From an uncultured Helicobacteraceae bacterium (lineage in GTDB: Bacteria; Campylobacterota; Campylobacteria; Campylobacterales; Helicobacteraceae): a stretch of 64,000 nt of DNA. The stretch spans positions 310,001-374,000 of the forward strand of contig CALUUD010000002.1 in the NCBI GenBank assembly GCA_944323885.1, given 5' to 3'. Shown here piece by piece: positions 1 through 9,919 of this stretch. Made by a program: the position numbers and the translations under genes. Position 1 is the stretch's first letter. Every line of letters begins with the position of its first letter. The notes beneath the pieces are model-generated. The model searched no databases, had not been told where the DNA came from, and saw only the letters and a list, made by a program, of their open reading frames with translations.

Positions 1-454
1 TAAGATATAAATTTATATTTGATATTAGATTGTTATAGAAAAATCCTTCTTCTAGTCTATTTCCACCGGTAGAATGGTATTTATGTGTTTGTATGACATC
101 AAATCCAGTAATAAAATTGTTCTTATTATTTTTTATTTTCTTTATTAAAAAAAGTGCTTCATTTAGGCTTTGGTTACTCATACCAAGATATATTAGGTGT
201 TTGTTTAAGTAATGAGATACTAAGTTTGAATCAATTTGTTCGCTTCTTGATGTTCCAAGTAAATAATATGGTGCTTTTTGCAAGATTCTAGGTTTATACA
301 AATAGGTCCATTGAGCATTTAATTGTTCCACAAATTTATTATTTGAATTTCTAATGCCAAAAGGATCTATTATATAATTGAAAGTATAGTTGATTGGAAT
401 AACTAATATGGAAAATATAATAAAATTAAAAACAAACTTTTTTGATTTATCCAT
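1..454 (-). CDS. SGNH/AlgJ-like membrane-anchored protein, partial
   Basis: This reading frame runs off the left edge of the window: about 151 codons are visible, starting at ATG 454-452. It opens with a basic stretch and one hydrophobic segment (about residues 7-25), as in a signal anchor. Near residue 65 is a Gly-Thr-Ser-Arg-Ser motif like block I of SGNH hydrolases, where the Ser is the nucleophile. The gene lies 10 bp downstream of an MBOAT acyltransferase on the same strand. MBOAT and SGNH-like pairs (AlgI/AlgJ, DltB/DltD, PatA/PatB types) are known to O-acylate extracytoplasmic polymers. A role as the periplasmic partner of the MBOAT is inferred from this context. The rest of the catalytic site is outside the window, so the family call is moderate. 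Confidence 0.6.
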   Translation of the reverse strand, partial: MDKSKKFVFNFIIFSILVIPINYTFNYIIDPFGIRNSNNKFVEQLNAQWTYLYKPRILQKAPYYLLGTSRSEQIDSNLVSHYLNKHLIYLGMSNQSLNEALFLIKKIKNNKNNFITGFDVIQTHKYHSTGGNRLEEGFFYNNLISNINLYL

Positions 455-464
455 TTTGATACTC

Positions 465-1928
465 TTAAAAATTAAAATACAAAAATCTTGTTGTTTTATT
501 GATACCAAGCACTATAACACTAACATATATCATAATAAATGATGCTATTAAAAATTTTGCATTTGGCTTAAAATTACTTAATAAATTTATAGAGTTTTTA
601 AAGGTAAATACAATAAAAGAAGATATTGTTATAAATACAATATTGATAGTAATATCTGTATTATTTAATGAATTGTTTATATTTGATATATTAAACATTC
701 CTTTTAATAAAAGTAATGCACCACTAATATTTTCACTCCTAAAAAATATCCATGATATATTTACAAAATTAAAGGTTATAAATATACATAACATTTTATA
801 TACAATACTATTTGGTGTATTTTTAAAGATATTTCTATAGATTCTATGCGTGACTAATGCAAATCCATGCAATATTCCCCATATAATAAATCCAAATCCA
901 GCACCATGCCATATTCCACTTATAAATGCAACAACAAATAGATTTCTAAGTGTTATTATGTTGTTAATCTTATTTCCACCTAAAGGAATGTATAGATATT
1001 GTTTTAAAAATCTACCAAGTGTTATATGCCATCTTCTCCAGAAATCTGCAATATTTGTTGCTTTATATGGAGAGTTAAAGTTTATTGGTAGCTTTATTGA
1101 AAATAAAAGCGCAAGTCCAATTGCCATGTCACAATATCCACTAAAATCAAAATATAATTGAAATGTATATCCAAGACTTGTTGTCCAAGAGTGGATAAAG
1201 GTTAATTCAAATCCACTCTCAACTATGTCAAATCCGCTATTTACCCATTTTGATAAACTATCTGCAATGCAAACTTTCTTAAAAAGTCCTATGCTAAATA
1301 TAAATATTCCTTTTGCAATATTTTTATATATCATTGAGTTATTATTAAGCATTGTATGAAATTGAGGCATCATTTCTTTATGATAAACTATCGGACCTGC
1401 TATAAGTTGTGGAAAAAATGATACAAATAAACAATAATCAATAAAATTAATAGATATTTCATTTTTATCTTTTGCATTATAACAATCAATTAGAAATGAA
1501 ATTTGTTGAAATGTGATAAATGATAGAGCTAATGGTAACAAAATATGTGGAAGAGGTATATCAAAATCTAAATTTGTTAATTTAGCAAATATATTAAAAT
1601 TTTCTAGTAGAAAGTCCACATATTTAAAAGATACTAAAAGCCCTATATTAAATATTAATCCAAGTAGTAGATATATCTTATTATATCTATTATCCATCCC
1701 TATAATGAATTTATTTGTATATATTTCTTTTATTAAAAAATAGTTAATAATGATTGAAGATAATAATATGAGCACATAATCAATTTTAAAATATCCATAA
1801 AATATAAAACTAGCTATAATAAGGATTATTTTTGCACTTTGTTTATAATTAAGGTTTCTAACTATATAGAACAAAAATAAAACACTTGGTAAAAAAATAA
1901 ATATAAAAGTAAAAGAACTAAATAACAC
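465..1928 (-). CDS. MBOAT family O-acyltransferase (AlgI/DltB-like)
   Basis: A polytopic membrane protein of 487 aa, the usual length for AlgI/DltB-type MBOAT enzymes, with around 11 hydrophobic segments. The diagnostic part is in the middle: an Asp-Phe-Trp-Arg-Arg-Trp-His-Ile-Thr-Leu segment (about residues 295-304), then the Tyr-Ile-Pro-Leu-Gly-Gly turn, then Gly-Ile-Trp-His-Gly-Ala (about 340), which holds the conserved catalytic His. The family moves acyl groups across the inner membrane onto surface glycans or teichoic-type polymers. In this group the acceptor would be an exopolysaccharide, LPS or peptidoglycan, and it cannot be told from the sequence. The SGNH-like gene follows 10 bp downstream and is probably co-transcribed. 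The gene is divergent from rplU. Confidence 0.85.
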   Translation of the reverse strand: MLFSSFTFIFIFLPSVLFLFYIVRNLNYKQSAKIILIIASFIFYGYFKIDYVLILLSSIIINYFLIKEIYTNKFIIGMDNRYNKIYLLLGLIFNIGLLVSFKYVDFLLENFNIFAKLTNLDFDIPLPHILLPLALSFITFQQISFLIDCYNAKDKNEISINFIDYCLFVSFFPQLIAGPIVYHKEMMPQFHTMLNNNSMIYKNIAKGIFIFSIGLFKKVCIADSLSKWVNSGFDIVESGFELTFIHSWTTSLGYTFQLYFDFSGYCDMAIGLALLFSIKLPINFNSPYKATNIADFWRRWHITLGRFLKQYLYIPLGGNKINNIITLRNLFVVAFISGIWHGAGFGFIIWGILHGFALVTHRIYRNIFKNTPNSIVYKMLCIFITFNFVNISWIFFRSENISGALLLLKGMFNISNINNSLNNTDITINIVFITISSFIVFTFKNSINLLSNFKPNAKFLIASFIMIYVSVIVLGINKTTRFLYFNF

Positions 1929-2031
1929 GACAATCTCTTTATGTATTCAATTTTTATTTATTGTAGTTAATTTTTATTAAAATAAAAAGCTTTTTAAGAA
2001 TACTTTAATAAAAAAATAAAACTATATACTA

Positions 2032-2037
2032 TATAAT
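2032..2037 (+). promoter_or_regulatory. Candidate -10 box upstream of rplU
   Basis: A perfect TATAAT follows AT-rich sequence, 31 bp before the rplU start. The vegetative promoters of Helicobacter and Campylobacter need a good -10 box but no clear -35 box, which fits here. It would drive rplU-rpmA. Confidence 0.55.
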
Positions 2038-2068
2038 TTCTATTTTTAAATTTATTTAAGGAATGTAG

Positions 2069-2380
2069 ATGCAAGCTATAATAAAGAATGGAGGCAAACA
2101 ATACAAGGTCCAAGTAGGTGATATCATTCTACTTGATAAGATGAATCTTGAGCCGAAGTCAAGCATTGAATTAGATGAAGTTTTAGCTTTGATTGAAAAT
2201 GATAAGATTGAAGTTGGCACTCCTACTATATCAAATGCTAAGGTAAAAATAGAGATTATTAATCATGGAAGAGCAAAAAAGGTTATTACATTTAAAAAGC
2301 GAAGAAGAAAAGATAGTAAAACAAAGCGTGGGTTTAGGCGAGATTTTACTAGAGTTAGAATTTTAGAGATAATAAAATAA
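2069..2380 (+). CDS. rplU: 50S ribosomal protein L21
   Basis: A complete 103 aa protein of standard length for L21, with the N-terminal [10 protein letters not shown] signature and the basic C-terminal segment rich in Lys and Arg (about residues 70-95) that binds 23S rRNA. It is followed 15 bp later by rpmA, the near-universal rplU-rpmA pair. AGGAATGTAG lies before the ATG and serves as the ribosome binding site. Nothing unusual is seen. Confidence 0.98.
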   Translation: MQAIIKNGGKQYKVQVGDIILLDKMNLEPKSSIELDEVLALIENDKIEVGTPTISNAKVKIEIINHGRAKKVITFKKRRRKDSKTKRGFRRDFTRVRILEIIK

Positions 2381-2395
2381 AATTAAGGAATATGT

Positions 2396-2653
2396 ATGGC
2401 ACACAAGAAAGGTCAAGGTAGCACTCAAAATAATAGAGATTCAGCAGGACGCAGATTAGGTGTTAAGAAGTTTGGTTCTCAATTTGTTAGAGCTGGTAAT
2501 ATTATTGTAAGACAAAGAGGTACTCAAGTTCATCCCGGCAATAATGTGGGTATGGGGAAAGATCATACTTTATATTCTCTTATTGATGGTATTGTAAAGT
2601 TTGAGAGAAAGGATAAATTTAGAAAGAAGGTATCTGTAACACCTGTATCTTAA
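2396..2653 (+). CDS. rpmA: 50S ribosomal protein L27
   Basis: An 85 aa protein beginning Ala-His-Lys-Lys-Gly-Gln-Gly-Ser-Thr, with the [12 protein letters not shown] block typical of L27, whose N-terminus reaches the peptidyl-transferase centre. There is no N-terminal extension before the Ala-His-Lys motif, so the cleaved leader found in Firmicutes L27 is absent. The gene is second in the rplU-rpmA operon. AAGGAATATGT precedes the start. Confidence 0.98.
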   Translation: MAHKKGQGSTQNNRDSAGRRLGVKKFGSQFVRAGNIIVRQRGTQVHPGNNVGMGKDHTLYSLIDGIVKFERKDKFRKKVSVTPVS

Positions 2654-2716
2654 AAATAACTTCTAAGTTAATATATACTAGAATCTTTATGATTTTGGTA
2701 TATACTTCGTTATATT

Positions 2717-2740
2717 AATAATGCTTTATTATTATTTTTT
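2717..2740 (+). terminator. Weak candidate terminator after rpmA
   Basis: AATAAT (2717-2722) can pair with ATTATT (2728-2733) across a 5-nt loop and is followed by ATTTTTT. The stem is all A-T and so is thermodynamically weak. Its place in the 176-bp gap between rpmA and obgE, followed by the T run, is the only reason to consider it. Confidence 0.3.
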
Positions 2741-2829
2741 GGTAATCTTTAATTTTTTAGAATATTTTAAAATATAGATAATTTTATTGTTTTGCTTTGA
2801 TAATAAAATAGAGTTTATAAGGTAGAGAT

Positions 2830-3867
2830 ATGTTTATAGATAGCGTTGATATTTTTGTTTCATCAGGTAATGGAGGAGCAGGTGCTGTTAGCTTTAGGCG
2901 TGAGAAATTTGTTATCCAAGGTGGCCCTGATGGTGGTGATGGTGGTGATGGTGGTGATGTTTATTTTGAAGTAGATTCTAATAATGATACGCTATCTAAA
3001 TTTCGTGGAACAAAACATTATAGAGCTAAAAATGGGCGACCAGGTGAAGGAAAGAAAAAAAGTGGCAAAAGAGGGGAGGATGTGGTTATTAAGATTCCAC
3101 TTGGGACACAAATCATTGATTTTGAAAGTGGAGAACTTTTATATGATTTTGTCTCAAATGAAAAGATTTTATTTTTAAAAGGTGGAAAAGGTGGGGCTGG
3201 AAATTTTAGATTTAAAAATTCAATTAATCAAAAGCCAACATATGCACAAAAAGGTATAGCCGGAAAAGAGATGCATATTAGGCTTGAGCTTAAAGTTATT
3301 GCTGATGTTGGTTTGGTCGGTTTTCCAAATGCAGGTAAATCAACCCTTCTATCTGTAATATCAAATGCAAAACCAGAAATTGCAAATTATGAATTTACCA
3401 CGTTGATACCAAATCTAGGTGTTGTAAATGTAGATGAAATGAATTCTTTTGTTATGGCAGATATCCCAGGGATCATAAATGGAGCTAGTATTGGCAAGGG
3501 ACTTGGTATTGAATTCTTAAAGCACATAGAAAGAACTAAAATATTTTTGTTTATGTTAGATTCTTCTAAACCTTTATTAAAACAATTTATTGAATTAACA
3601 AATGAAATTAAAAATTTCGAGTCTAATCTTGCTAATAGATCATTTGGTATTGCAATTACAAAGATAGATAGTGTAGAAGATTTCCTTGAATTTGATCTAT
3701 TGTTTGAGCATTTTGGTTTAAAATTTGATAGTAGTGGTTATATTTGTAATAAATGTATAGAATCCAATAATTTTAGTTCGCCTTGTTTTATACTTCCAAT
3801 TTCATCTGCTGCAAATATAAATATTGATAAATTAAAATTTTTATTATTCAATAATGTTAAATTCTAA
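2830..3867 (+). CDS. obgE: GTPase ObgE/CgtA
   Basis: A 345 aa GTPase that binds the 50S subunit and has roles in ribosome assembly and the stringent response. The N-terminal Obg domain (about 1-158) carries the glycine-rich repeats, including [10 protein letters not shown] near residue 36. The G domain follows with G1 Gly-Phe-Pro-Asn-Ala-Gly-Lys-Ser (about 165), G3 Asp-Ile-Pro-Gly (about 212) and G4 Thr-Lys-Ile-Asp (about 279). There is no long C-terminal extension, which is normal for this phylum. obgE after rplU-rpmA is a common arrangement. The 3' end overlaps the next gene by 14 bp, suggesting translational coupling. Confidence 0.97.
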   Translation: MFIDSVDIFVSSGNGGAGAVSFRREKFVIQGGPDGGDGGDGGDVYFEVDSNNDTLSKFRGTKHYRAKNGRPGEGKKKSGKRGEDVVIKIPLGTQIIDFESGELLYDFVSNEKILFLKGGKGGAGNFRFKNSINQKPTYAQKGIAGKEMHIRLELKVIADVGLVGFPNAGKSTLLSVISNAKPEIANYEFTTLIPNLGVVNVDEMNSFVMADIPGIINGASIGKGLGIEFLKHIERTKIFLFMLDSSKPLLKQFIELTNEIKNFESNLANRSFGIAITKIDSVEDFLEFDLLFEHFGLKFDSSGYICNKCIESNNFSSPCFILPISSAANINIDKLKFLLFNNVKF

Positions 3868-6616
3868 TCAGTGGTTATCAATTCGCGCTTCAGCAGGAAG
3901 TGGTAAGACATTTTCTCTTACTTCTAGATTTATTTACCTTCTTTTTTGTGGAGCAAAAGTTGGTGAAATTTTAGCTTTAACATTTACAATTAAAGCAAGA
4001 GAAGAGATGCAAGAAAGGATATTAAATACACTTTGTGAGCTTTCAAGATTAAATGATGATTTTGATACTAATCCCTATGTAATTTCTTTGTGTGAATTAG
4101 GTTTAAGCATAGACTTTTTAAAATCAAATATCAATCGTATTTATTTAGATTTTTTGCATTCTAAGAATCATATCATGACATTTGATTCATTCTTTAGTAT
4201 GATTCTTAAAAAATTTAGTTTTTATGTTGGCTTATTTAGTGATTATGAAATTAGTGCTAATTGTGATTATTCTAAAGAAGCGTTGATTAAAACTCTAGAA
4301 AGTATGGATAATGAGAGTATAGATAAATTTATATACTTTCTTTATTCATATAATTTAAAAATAAATAATATTTTAGAATTACTTGAATATATAAAAATAG
4401 ATAATTTTATACTTCATGAGGAAATTTATAATATTAAATGGAAACAAGAAATACTCAAAGTTTATAATGAATTGCGTACTTATATACTTGAGTTTATCGC
4501 AGATAAAAAAGGTGTTACAAATATTAATAAGCGCTTAAAAAATGAAATAAATGCAGAATCTAATATAAAAGAAATTTTATCTTTATTCAAAGATGGGATT
4601 GTTTTATCAAAGACAATGACTAATAAGCTTTTGGATTTAAACATAGATGAAACATATTTAAATTCAAAGTTTAATTCTATGAAGTCTATCCTTGCAGAAT
4701 ATTTTAATGCTAGAGAATATGATATTTTGTCTACAATATTAAACCTTTATAAGGATTATAATAGAAATAAATCTATTCTAATTGCTAGGCACAATAAACT
4801 CAATTTTAATGACTTAAATGCATTATGTTTTGATTTGTTAAATTATCATATTGATAGAGATTTTTTTTATTTTAGATTAGATTCTAAAATAAATCATATT
4901 TTGGTTGATGAATTTCAAGATACAAATATAAAGCAATATTTAATTTTAAAACCACTTATTGATGAAATAAAAAGTGGTATTGGAAAAGATGTATTCAATA
5001 TAGGTAATAGAAGTTTATTTTTTGTTGGTGATGAAAAACAATCGATTTATCGTTTTAGAGGTAGTGATAGTAAATTATTTAATTCTATTAGTAAATCATT
5101 AAATATGGAAATTAGCTCTCTTGATAGAAATTATAGAAGTGCAAAAAATATAGTAAATTTTGTTAATGAAGTTTTTTCTAATAAATTTGAAAATTATAAA
5201 CCACAGATTCCAAATAAAAATATTGATGGATATGTAAAAGTAGAAACTAAGGATAATAAAGATGAAATATTAGAATCCATAAAATCTAGAGTTCTTTTTT
5301 TAATGAGCAACAATAGAAAAGATATTATGATATTAACTAGAAAAAATAGCACTGCAATAGAAATTCGAAATTATTTAAATAAACATATAAATGGAATTAA
5401 AATATCTCTACAGCTAAAAGGTAATACAAATGTAGATTTTTTGTGTCTTTTAAATGCATTAAAATATATCTATACACAAAATTTATTTTATTTAAAAAAT
5501 ACTATCAAGTTAAATGGTGATATTTTTTTTAATGAGATTAATTTTGAAGTATCTCCAAATGTCCATCCAAGCAGTATAGTGCTTTATTTAATGGAAAAGC
5601 TACATATTTATAGCAAGGTGGCATTATTTGTTCTTGAAATTTCACTTTTATACGATTCTTTATCTGATTTTATCAATCATTTAGAAACAGTAGATATTGA
5701 TATTAGTGAAGATAAAAAATATGATATTAGAATAAGTAATATTCATAAATCTAAAGGGTTAGAATTTGAAGATGTAATCCTTGTTGAATATGGAAGAAAT
5801 AGCAATGAAGGTGATTTATTTTATTATGATTATGATGGACTTTTACTAGAACAGATTTCTTATATGAAAAATGCTAAAGAAAGATCTATCGTAGATTCTA
5901 ACTTTTGTAAAATAAATGATAAATATATAAAAGAAATAAATTTAGATTCTATTAATTTATTATATGTTGCCTTTACTAGAGCAAAAGAAAGTTTATATAT
6001 TGTAAAATTAGATAAGTTTAGTATTTTTGATTGCTTATCATTGCAAGATTGTGAAATAGGAAAAGATGTGGCAGTAAATGTTTTGCCGCAAAGTATAAAT
6101 AAAATTGAACCAATCATAATAAATCAAGAATCATTTGGTAGGCAAGATGACTTTATTGTTAATTCCGCAGTAATTAATAATAAACTATCTCAAATAAAAG
6201 GTATGGCACTTCATTTGGCTATGGAATATGCATTAAAATATAATGATTACACAGATATTAAAGATGTATTACTAAATCGTTATGGAATGTTATTAGAATT
6301 GTCAGACATAGATACAATATTAAATAACTCAAAAAAAATTTTAAATAATAAAATTTTTAAAGATTTGCTATCTCTGCAGCCAAAAATAGAGTGTGAATTA
6401 TCATATTTAGATCATACAAAAACAATACATAGAATAGATTGCTTATTTATATTTGAAGATTCTGTATATTTATTTGATTACAAAAGTAGCTCATTAAATA
6501 TAGATGAAAAAAAAGAACAACTTAAAGGCTATATGAATTTTGCTAAAGAATATTTTAAAGGAAAGCAGATATTTGGTTATTTGTGTTTTGCAGATGGTGG
6601 AATATCTGCAGTTTAA
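3854..6616 (+). CDS. addA: AddA-type (RecB-like) helicase-nuclease subunit
   Basis: A 920 aa UvrD/RecB superfamily 1 helicase fused to a RecB-type nuclease. Visible motifs in order are Walker A Ala-Ser-Ala-Gly-Ser-Gly-Lys-Thr (about 12-19), Walker B Val-Asp-Glu-Phe-Gln-Asp-Thr (about 353), Gly-Asp-Glu-Lys-Gln-Ser-Ile-Tyr-Arg (about 394), His-Lys-Ser-Lys-Gly-Leu-Glu-Phe (about 632) and Val-Ala-Phe-Thr-Arg-Ala-Lys (about 704). A C-terminal nuclease core has Ile-Asp-Cys-Leu-Phe and Phe-Asp-Tyr-Lys-Ser-Ser (about 875). With AddB it would process double-strand breaks and support recombination. AddB is not in this window. The position before nhaA matches H. pylori HP1553, the experimentally studied AddA. 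The start overlaps obgE and no clear ribosome binding site is visible. Confidence 0.9.
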   Translation: MLNSNQWLSIRASAGSGKTFSLTSRFIYLLFCGAKVGEILALTFTIKAREEMQERILNTLCELSRLNDDFDTNPYVISLCELGLSIDFLKSNINRIYLDFLHSKNHIMTFDSFFSMILKKFSFYVGLFSDYEISANCDYSKEALIKTLESMDNESIDKFIYFLYSYNLKINNILELLEYIKIDNFILHEEIYNIKWKQEILKVYNELRTYILEFIADKKGVTNINKRLKNEINAESNIKEILSLFKDGIVLSKTMTNKLLDLNIDETYLNSKFNSMKSILAEYFNAREYDILSTILNLYKDYNRNKSILIARHNKLNFNDLNALCFDLLNYHIDRDFFYFRLDSKINHILVDEFQDTNIKQYLILKPLIDEIKSGIGKDVFNIGNRSLFFVGDEKQSIYRFRGSDSKLFNSISKSLNMEISSLDRNYRSAKNIVNFVNEVFSNKFENYKPQIPNKNIDGYVKVETKDNKDEILESIKSRVLFLMSNNRKDIMILTRKNSTAIEIRNYLNKHINGIKISLQLKGNTNVDFLCLLNALKYIYTQNLFYLKNTIKLNGDIFFNEINFEVSPNVHPSSIVLYLMEKLHIYSKVALFVLEISLLYDSLSDFINHLETVDIDISEDKKYDIRISNIHKSKGLEFEDVILVEYGRNSNEGDLFYYDYDGLLLEQISYMKNAKERSIVDSNFCKINDKYIKEINLDSINLLYVAFTRAKESLYIVKLDKFSIFDCLSLQDCEIGKDVAVNVLPQSINKIEPIIINQESFGRQDDFIVNSAVINNKLSQIKGMALHLAMEYALKYNDYTDIKDVLLNRYGMLLELSDIDTILNNSKKILNNKIFKDLLSLQPKIECELSYLDHTKTIHRIDCLFIFEDSVYLFDYKSSSLNIDEKKEQLKGYMNFAKEYFKGKQIFGYLCFADGGISAV

Positions 6617-6677
6617 TTTTGCAATTTTAATTTATGATAAAATTCTTTACTTTGAAATTTCACACTGAGGTTTATTG

Positions 6678-8015
6678 ATGTCTTGTAGATGTTTTACTAG
6701 TATTTTTAATTATTTTGTATCATTTTTTCGCAATGAGGCAGCTGGTGGTATATTATTGTTTTTATGTGCTATCCTTGCTATGATTGTTGCTAATTCTCCT
6801 TTATCGCACTACTATTTTGAATTTCGAGAATTGGATTTTGGTGTGACAATTGGAGAGACTTTTATTGGTATGAGCTTGCATCATTGGTTAAATGATGTAT
6901 TTATGTCTATATTCTTTTTAGTTGTTGGATTGGAAATAAAAAGAGAATTTTTATTTGGAGAATTGGTTGGTTTTAAAAAGGCGGCTTTTCCAGTTTTGGC
7001 TGCACTTGGTGGTATGATAATTCCTGGTATTATTTATTTTGGTCTAAATATTGGAACACCATCACAAAATGGTTTTGGAATACCAATGGCTACTGATATA
7101 GCCTTTGCACTTGGTGTTATGATGTTACTTGGCAAGAGAGTTCCTACTGCACTAAAAGTATTTTTAGTAACCCTTGCTGTGGCAGATGATTTAGGAGCTA
7201 TCATTGTAATTGGGATATTTTATACTAGTGACTTTAATTTTGTTTATTTTATTGCTTCTGTCGTTATTTTTGGATTATTAGTCTTATTGAATAAAAAAGA
7301 TGTTAGATCACTAACCCCATATATAATAATTGGGATACTTCTTTGGCTTATGGTTCATAGTACAGGAATACATGCCACTATAGCAGCTGTTGCACTAGCA
7401 TTTACTATACCTGTAAAACCAAAAGATGATGGAAAAAATTTTTTGGGTCAAGTATCTAGCTCTTTTGTTCCTTTATTTTTGGCAAAAGATAAAGAGAGAG
7501 ATTCTATATTATTAGCTCATTCTCAACTTGATGTTTTAAATTCTATTATAAAAGGTTCTAAAAATGTTCAAAATCCACTACTTAGACTTGAACATATACT
7601 GCAACCTTGGAGTAGTTTTTTTATTATGCCTTTATTTGGTTTTGTAAATGCTGGTGTGGCAATAGGTGATAATATTAATTTTGGCGTTGATCATATTATG
7701 CTTGGTATTATTTTAGGACTTGTTATTGGTAAGCCAATAGGAATTCTAGTATTTACATTATTGTGTCATAAATTAAATATAGCACAAAAGCCATCTAGCG
7801 TATCTTGGATTAATATTTTGGGTGCTGGAATGCTTGCTGGTATAGGATTTACTATGTCTATTTTTGTGTCAAATCTTGCATTTAGCGATCCATCAAGTAC
7901 AGATTTATCGAAATTATCAATTCTTATTGCTTCAGGTTTAGCTGGAATCTTGGGATCTTTATTTTTAATCATTGAATATAGAGTTGAAAATAGAAAAAAA
8001 CTAAGCTCAAAATGA
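6678..8015 (+). CDS. nhaA: Na+/H+ antiporter NhaA (copy 1)
   Basis: An inner-membrane exchanger of 445 aa with about 12 membrane segments. The residues needed for transport are present: Thr-Asp-Ile-Ala-Phe-Ala (Asp133 of the E. coli protein) and the Ala-Asp-Asp-Leu-Gly-Ala pair (Asp163/164). A hydrophilic loop of about 65 residues after segment VIII is longer than in E. coli and is typical of Helicobacter NhaA. I chose ATG 6678 over the in-frame TTG three bases upstream because GAGG at 6667-6670 is then 7 nt from the start. Position and neighbours match HP1552. A second nhaA lies at 22741. Confidence 0.95.
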   Translation: MSCRCFTSIFNYFVSFFRNEAAGGILLFLCAILAMIVANSPLSHYYFEFRELDFGVTIGETFIGMSLHHWLNDVFMSIFFLVVGLEIKREFLFGELVGFKKAAFPVLAALGGMIIPGIIYFGLNIGTPSQNGFGIPMATDIAFALGVMMLLGKRVPTALKVFLVTLAVADDLGAIIVIGIFYTSDFNFVYFIASVVIFGLLVLLNKKDVRSLTPYIIIGILLWLMVHSTGIHATIAAVALAFTIPVKPKDDGKNFLGQVSSSFVPLFLAKDKERDSILLAHSQLDVLNSIIKGSKNVQNPLLRLEHILQPWSSFFIMPLFGFVNAGVAIGDNINFGVDHIMLGIILGLVIGKPIGILVFTLLCHKLNIAQKPSSVSWINILGAGMLAGIGFTMSIFVSNLAFSDPSSTDLSKLSILIASGLAGILGSLFLIIEYRVENRKKLSSK

Positions 8016-8051
8016 TAGAATACAAACTTTGTAATTTAATGAGGAGAATAT

Positions 8052-8339
8052 ATGGATAGTAATGTTAGTAATATTATAGGTTCTTTGTTACCTTTAATTG
8101 TTTTATTTGCAATTTTTTATTTTGTTATGATAAGACCACAAATTAAGCAACAAAAAGCTCATAAAGAAATGGTTTCTAATCTTAAAAAAGGTGATAAAAT
8201 CATTAGTAATGGCGGTCTTATTTGTGAAATTGTTAAAGTTGAAGATAAGTTTTTTAGTGTTAAGCTGAATGATGAAACACAAGTAAGATTATCTAAAGAT
8301 TTTATTTTTAATAAATACGAAGAAGAGAATAAAAACTAG
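8052..8339 (+). CDS. yajC: Preprotein translocase subunit YajC
   Basis: A 95 aa protein with one N-terminal membrane segment (about residues 9-28), followed by the conserved Met-Ile-Arg-Pro-Gln motif and a small soluble domain with the Lys-Lys-Gly-Asp and Gly-Gly-Leu elements of the YajC family. It associates with SecDF. AGGAG precedes ATG 8052. secD starts 2 bp after its stop, so it is the first gene of the yajC-secD-secF group. Confidence 0.96.
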   Translation: MDSNVSNIIGSLLPLIVLFAIFYFVMIRPQIKQQKAHKEMVSNLKKGDKIISNGGLICEIVKVEDKFFSVKLNDETQVRLSKDFIFNKYEEENKN

Positions 8340-8341
8340 CT

Positions 8342-9919
8342 ATGAGATTTTTAAATATAAAAACGATTGTTTTTATAGCTATCTTTATATTTGGGATAGC
8401 TTTATCCATTCCTTCTATTTTTGGAATTCAAGGTCCAAAAATTACACTTGGTCTTGATTTGCAAGGTGGATTAAATATTTTGCTTGGTGTTAATACAGAT
8501 GAAGCAGTAAAAAGTAAATACTCTTCCATAGCAACGCAGATAAATCATGATACACAAAATAATGATATTTTTATAGATTCCTTGCGTGCAAGTGATTTTA
8601 ATGTTAGTTTTGAGCTTATTGATATATCTAGAAAAGATGAACTAGATGAAATTTTATCTAACATAAAGGGCTTAGATATAAATTATAGAGATAATAAATA
8701 CAATATCACTTTTACACATGAAGAAATTAAATTCATCAAATCATCATCAATTGAACAAGCAATAGATACAATTAGAAATAGATTAGATATATTTGGTTTA
8801 TCTGAACCAAGTGTATCCAAACAAGGTGAAGATAATATACTAGTTCAATTACCTGGCATAAAAACTGCAGAAGATGAACAGGCGGCTCTTGATTTAATTA
8901 TTCGACCTGCACAATTAAAAATGATGGCAGTAGATGAGGAGCGTAATTCTAGAGTAGATTCTATGAGTATGGAAGAAGCAAAAAAATATGGCGATGTTAT
9001 TCTACCTTTTACTTATGATTCTAATTCAAAATTATTATTAAAAGAAATACCAATTATAGATGGCAGCATGCTAACTGATGCTAGAGTTGCTTTTGATAGT
9101 CAAACAAATCAAAGAGTAATATCATTTAGTTTAAATAGTATTGGTGCTAAAATTTTTGGTGATTTTTCTGGTAACAATATAGGTAAAAGAATGGCTATTG
9201 TGCTAGATAATAAGATATACTCTGCACCAAGTATTAGAGAGAGAATAGGTGGAGGAAGTGGTCAGATTAGCGGATCTTTTTCTGAATTAGAAGCAAAAAA
9301 TATTGCTATAGCACTTAGAAGCGGCTCTCTTACTACCCCATTAGAATTATTAGAAAAAAGAAGTATAGGTCCAAGTCTTGGTGCCGATAGTATTAAATCT
9401 TCGTTAATAGCCCTACTTGGTGCATTCCTTGCTATTATTTTGTTTATGATTTTTTATTATGGATTTGCAGGTGTGATTGCAATTATTGCATTGTTTGTGA
9501 ATATTTTGGCAATTATTGCTTGTATGAGTTTGTTTGGTGCAACACTTACACTTCCAGGTATGGCAGGAATTGTACTTACTGTTGGTATGGCTATTGATGC
9601 TAATATTATTATCAATGAGCGTATTAGAGAAGCTCTAAGAAGTGGTAAAGATATAATTAAATCTATTGAATTTGGTTACGAGAATGCTACTAGAGCAATT
9701 TTTGATGCGAATAATACTACATTGATTATTGCTATTTTGTTGTATGTTTATGGAACTGGTCCAATAAAAGGATTTGCTGTTACTATGGGTATAGGTATAG
9801 TAGTTTCAATTATTACAGCAATTATTGGAACACATGGGATTTATTTATGGCTTGGAAAAAAGATTAATAATACCAAAAGATTAAATTTTTGGTTTGGAAT
9901 TAAAAATGGAGTTAATTAG
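8342..9919 (+). CDS. secD: Protein translocase subunit SecD
   Basis: A 525 aa RND-type membrane protein that uses the proton gradient to help release secreted proteins in the periplasm. It has an N-terminal membrane segment, then Gly-Leu-Asp-Leu-Gln-Gly-Gly (about 38-44), the signature of SecD. A large periplasmic domain (about 45-340) follows, and then five membrane helices containing Gly-Met-Ala-Ile-Asp-Ala-Asn-Ile (about 416), the conserved charged helix. The stop overlaps the secF GTG by one base (TAGTG). Confidence 0.97.
   Translation: MRFLNIKTIVFIAIFIFGIALSIPSIFGIQGPKITLGLDLQGGLNILLGVNTDEAVKSKYSSIATQINHDTQNNDIFIDSLRASDFNVSFELIDISRKDELDEILSNIKGLDINYRDNKYNITFTHEEIKFIKSSSIEQAIDTIRNRLDIFGLSEPSVSKQGEDNILVQLPGIKTAEDEQAALDLIIRPAQLKMMAVDEERNSRVDSMSMEEAKKYGDVILPFTYDSNSKLLLKEIPIIDGSMLTDARVAFDSQTNQRVISFSLNSIGAKIFGDFSGNNIGKRMAIVLDNKIYSAPSIRERIGGGSGQISGSFSELEAKNIAIALRSGSLTTPLELLEKRSIGPSLGADSIKSSLIALLGAFLAIILFMIFYYGFAGVIAIIALFVNILAIIACMSLFGATLTLPGMAGIVLTVGMAIDANIIINERIREALRSGKDIIKSIEFGYENATRAIFDANNTTLIIAILLYVYGTGPIKGFAVTMGIGIVVSIITAIIGTHGIYLWLGKKINNTKRLNFWFGIKNGVN

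Noticed and set aside
2932-2961. Tandem 9-bp repeats (GGTGGTGAT) in obgE
   Set aside because: They encode the Gly-Gly-Asp repeats that are normal in the glycine-rich Obg domain; not a phase-variable locus.
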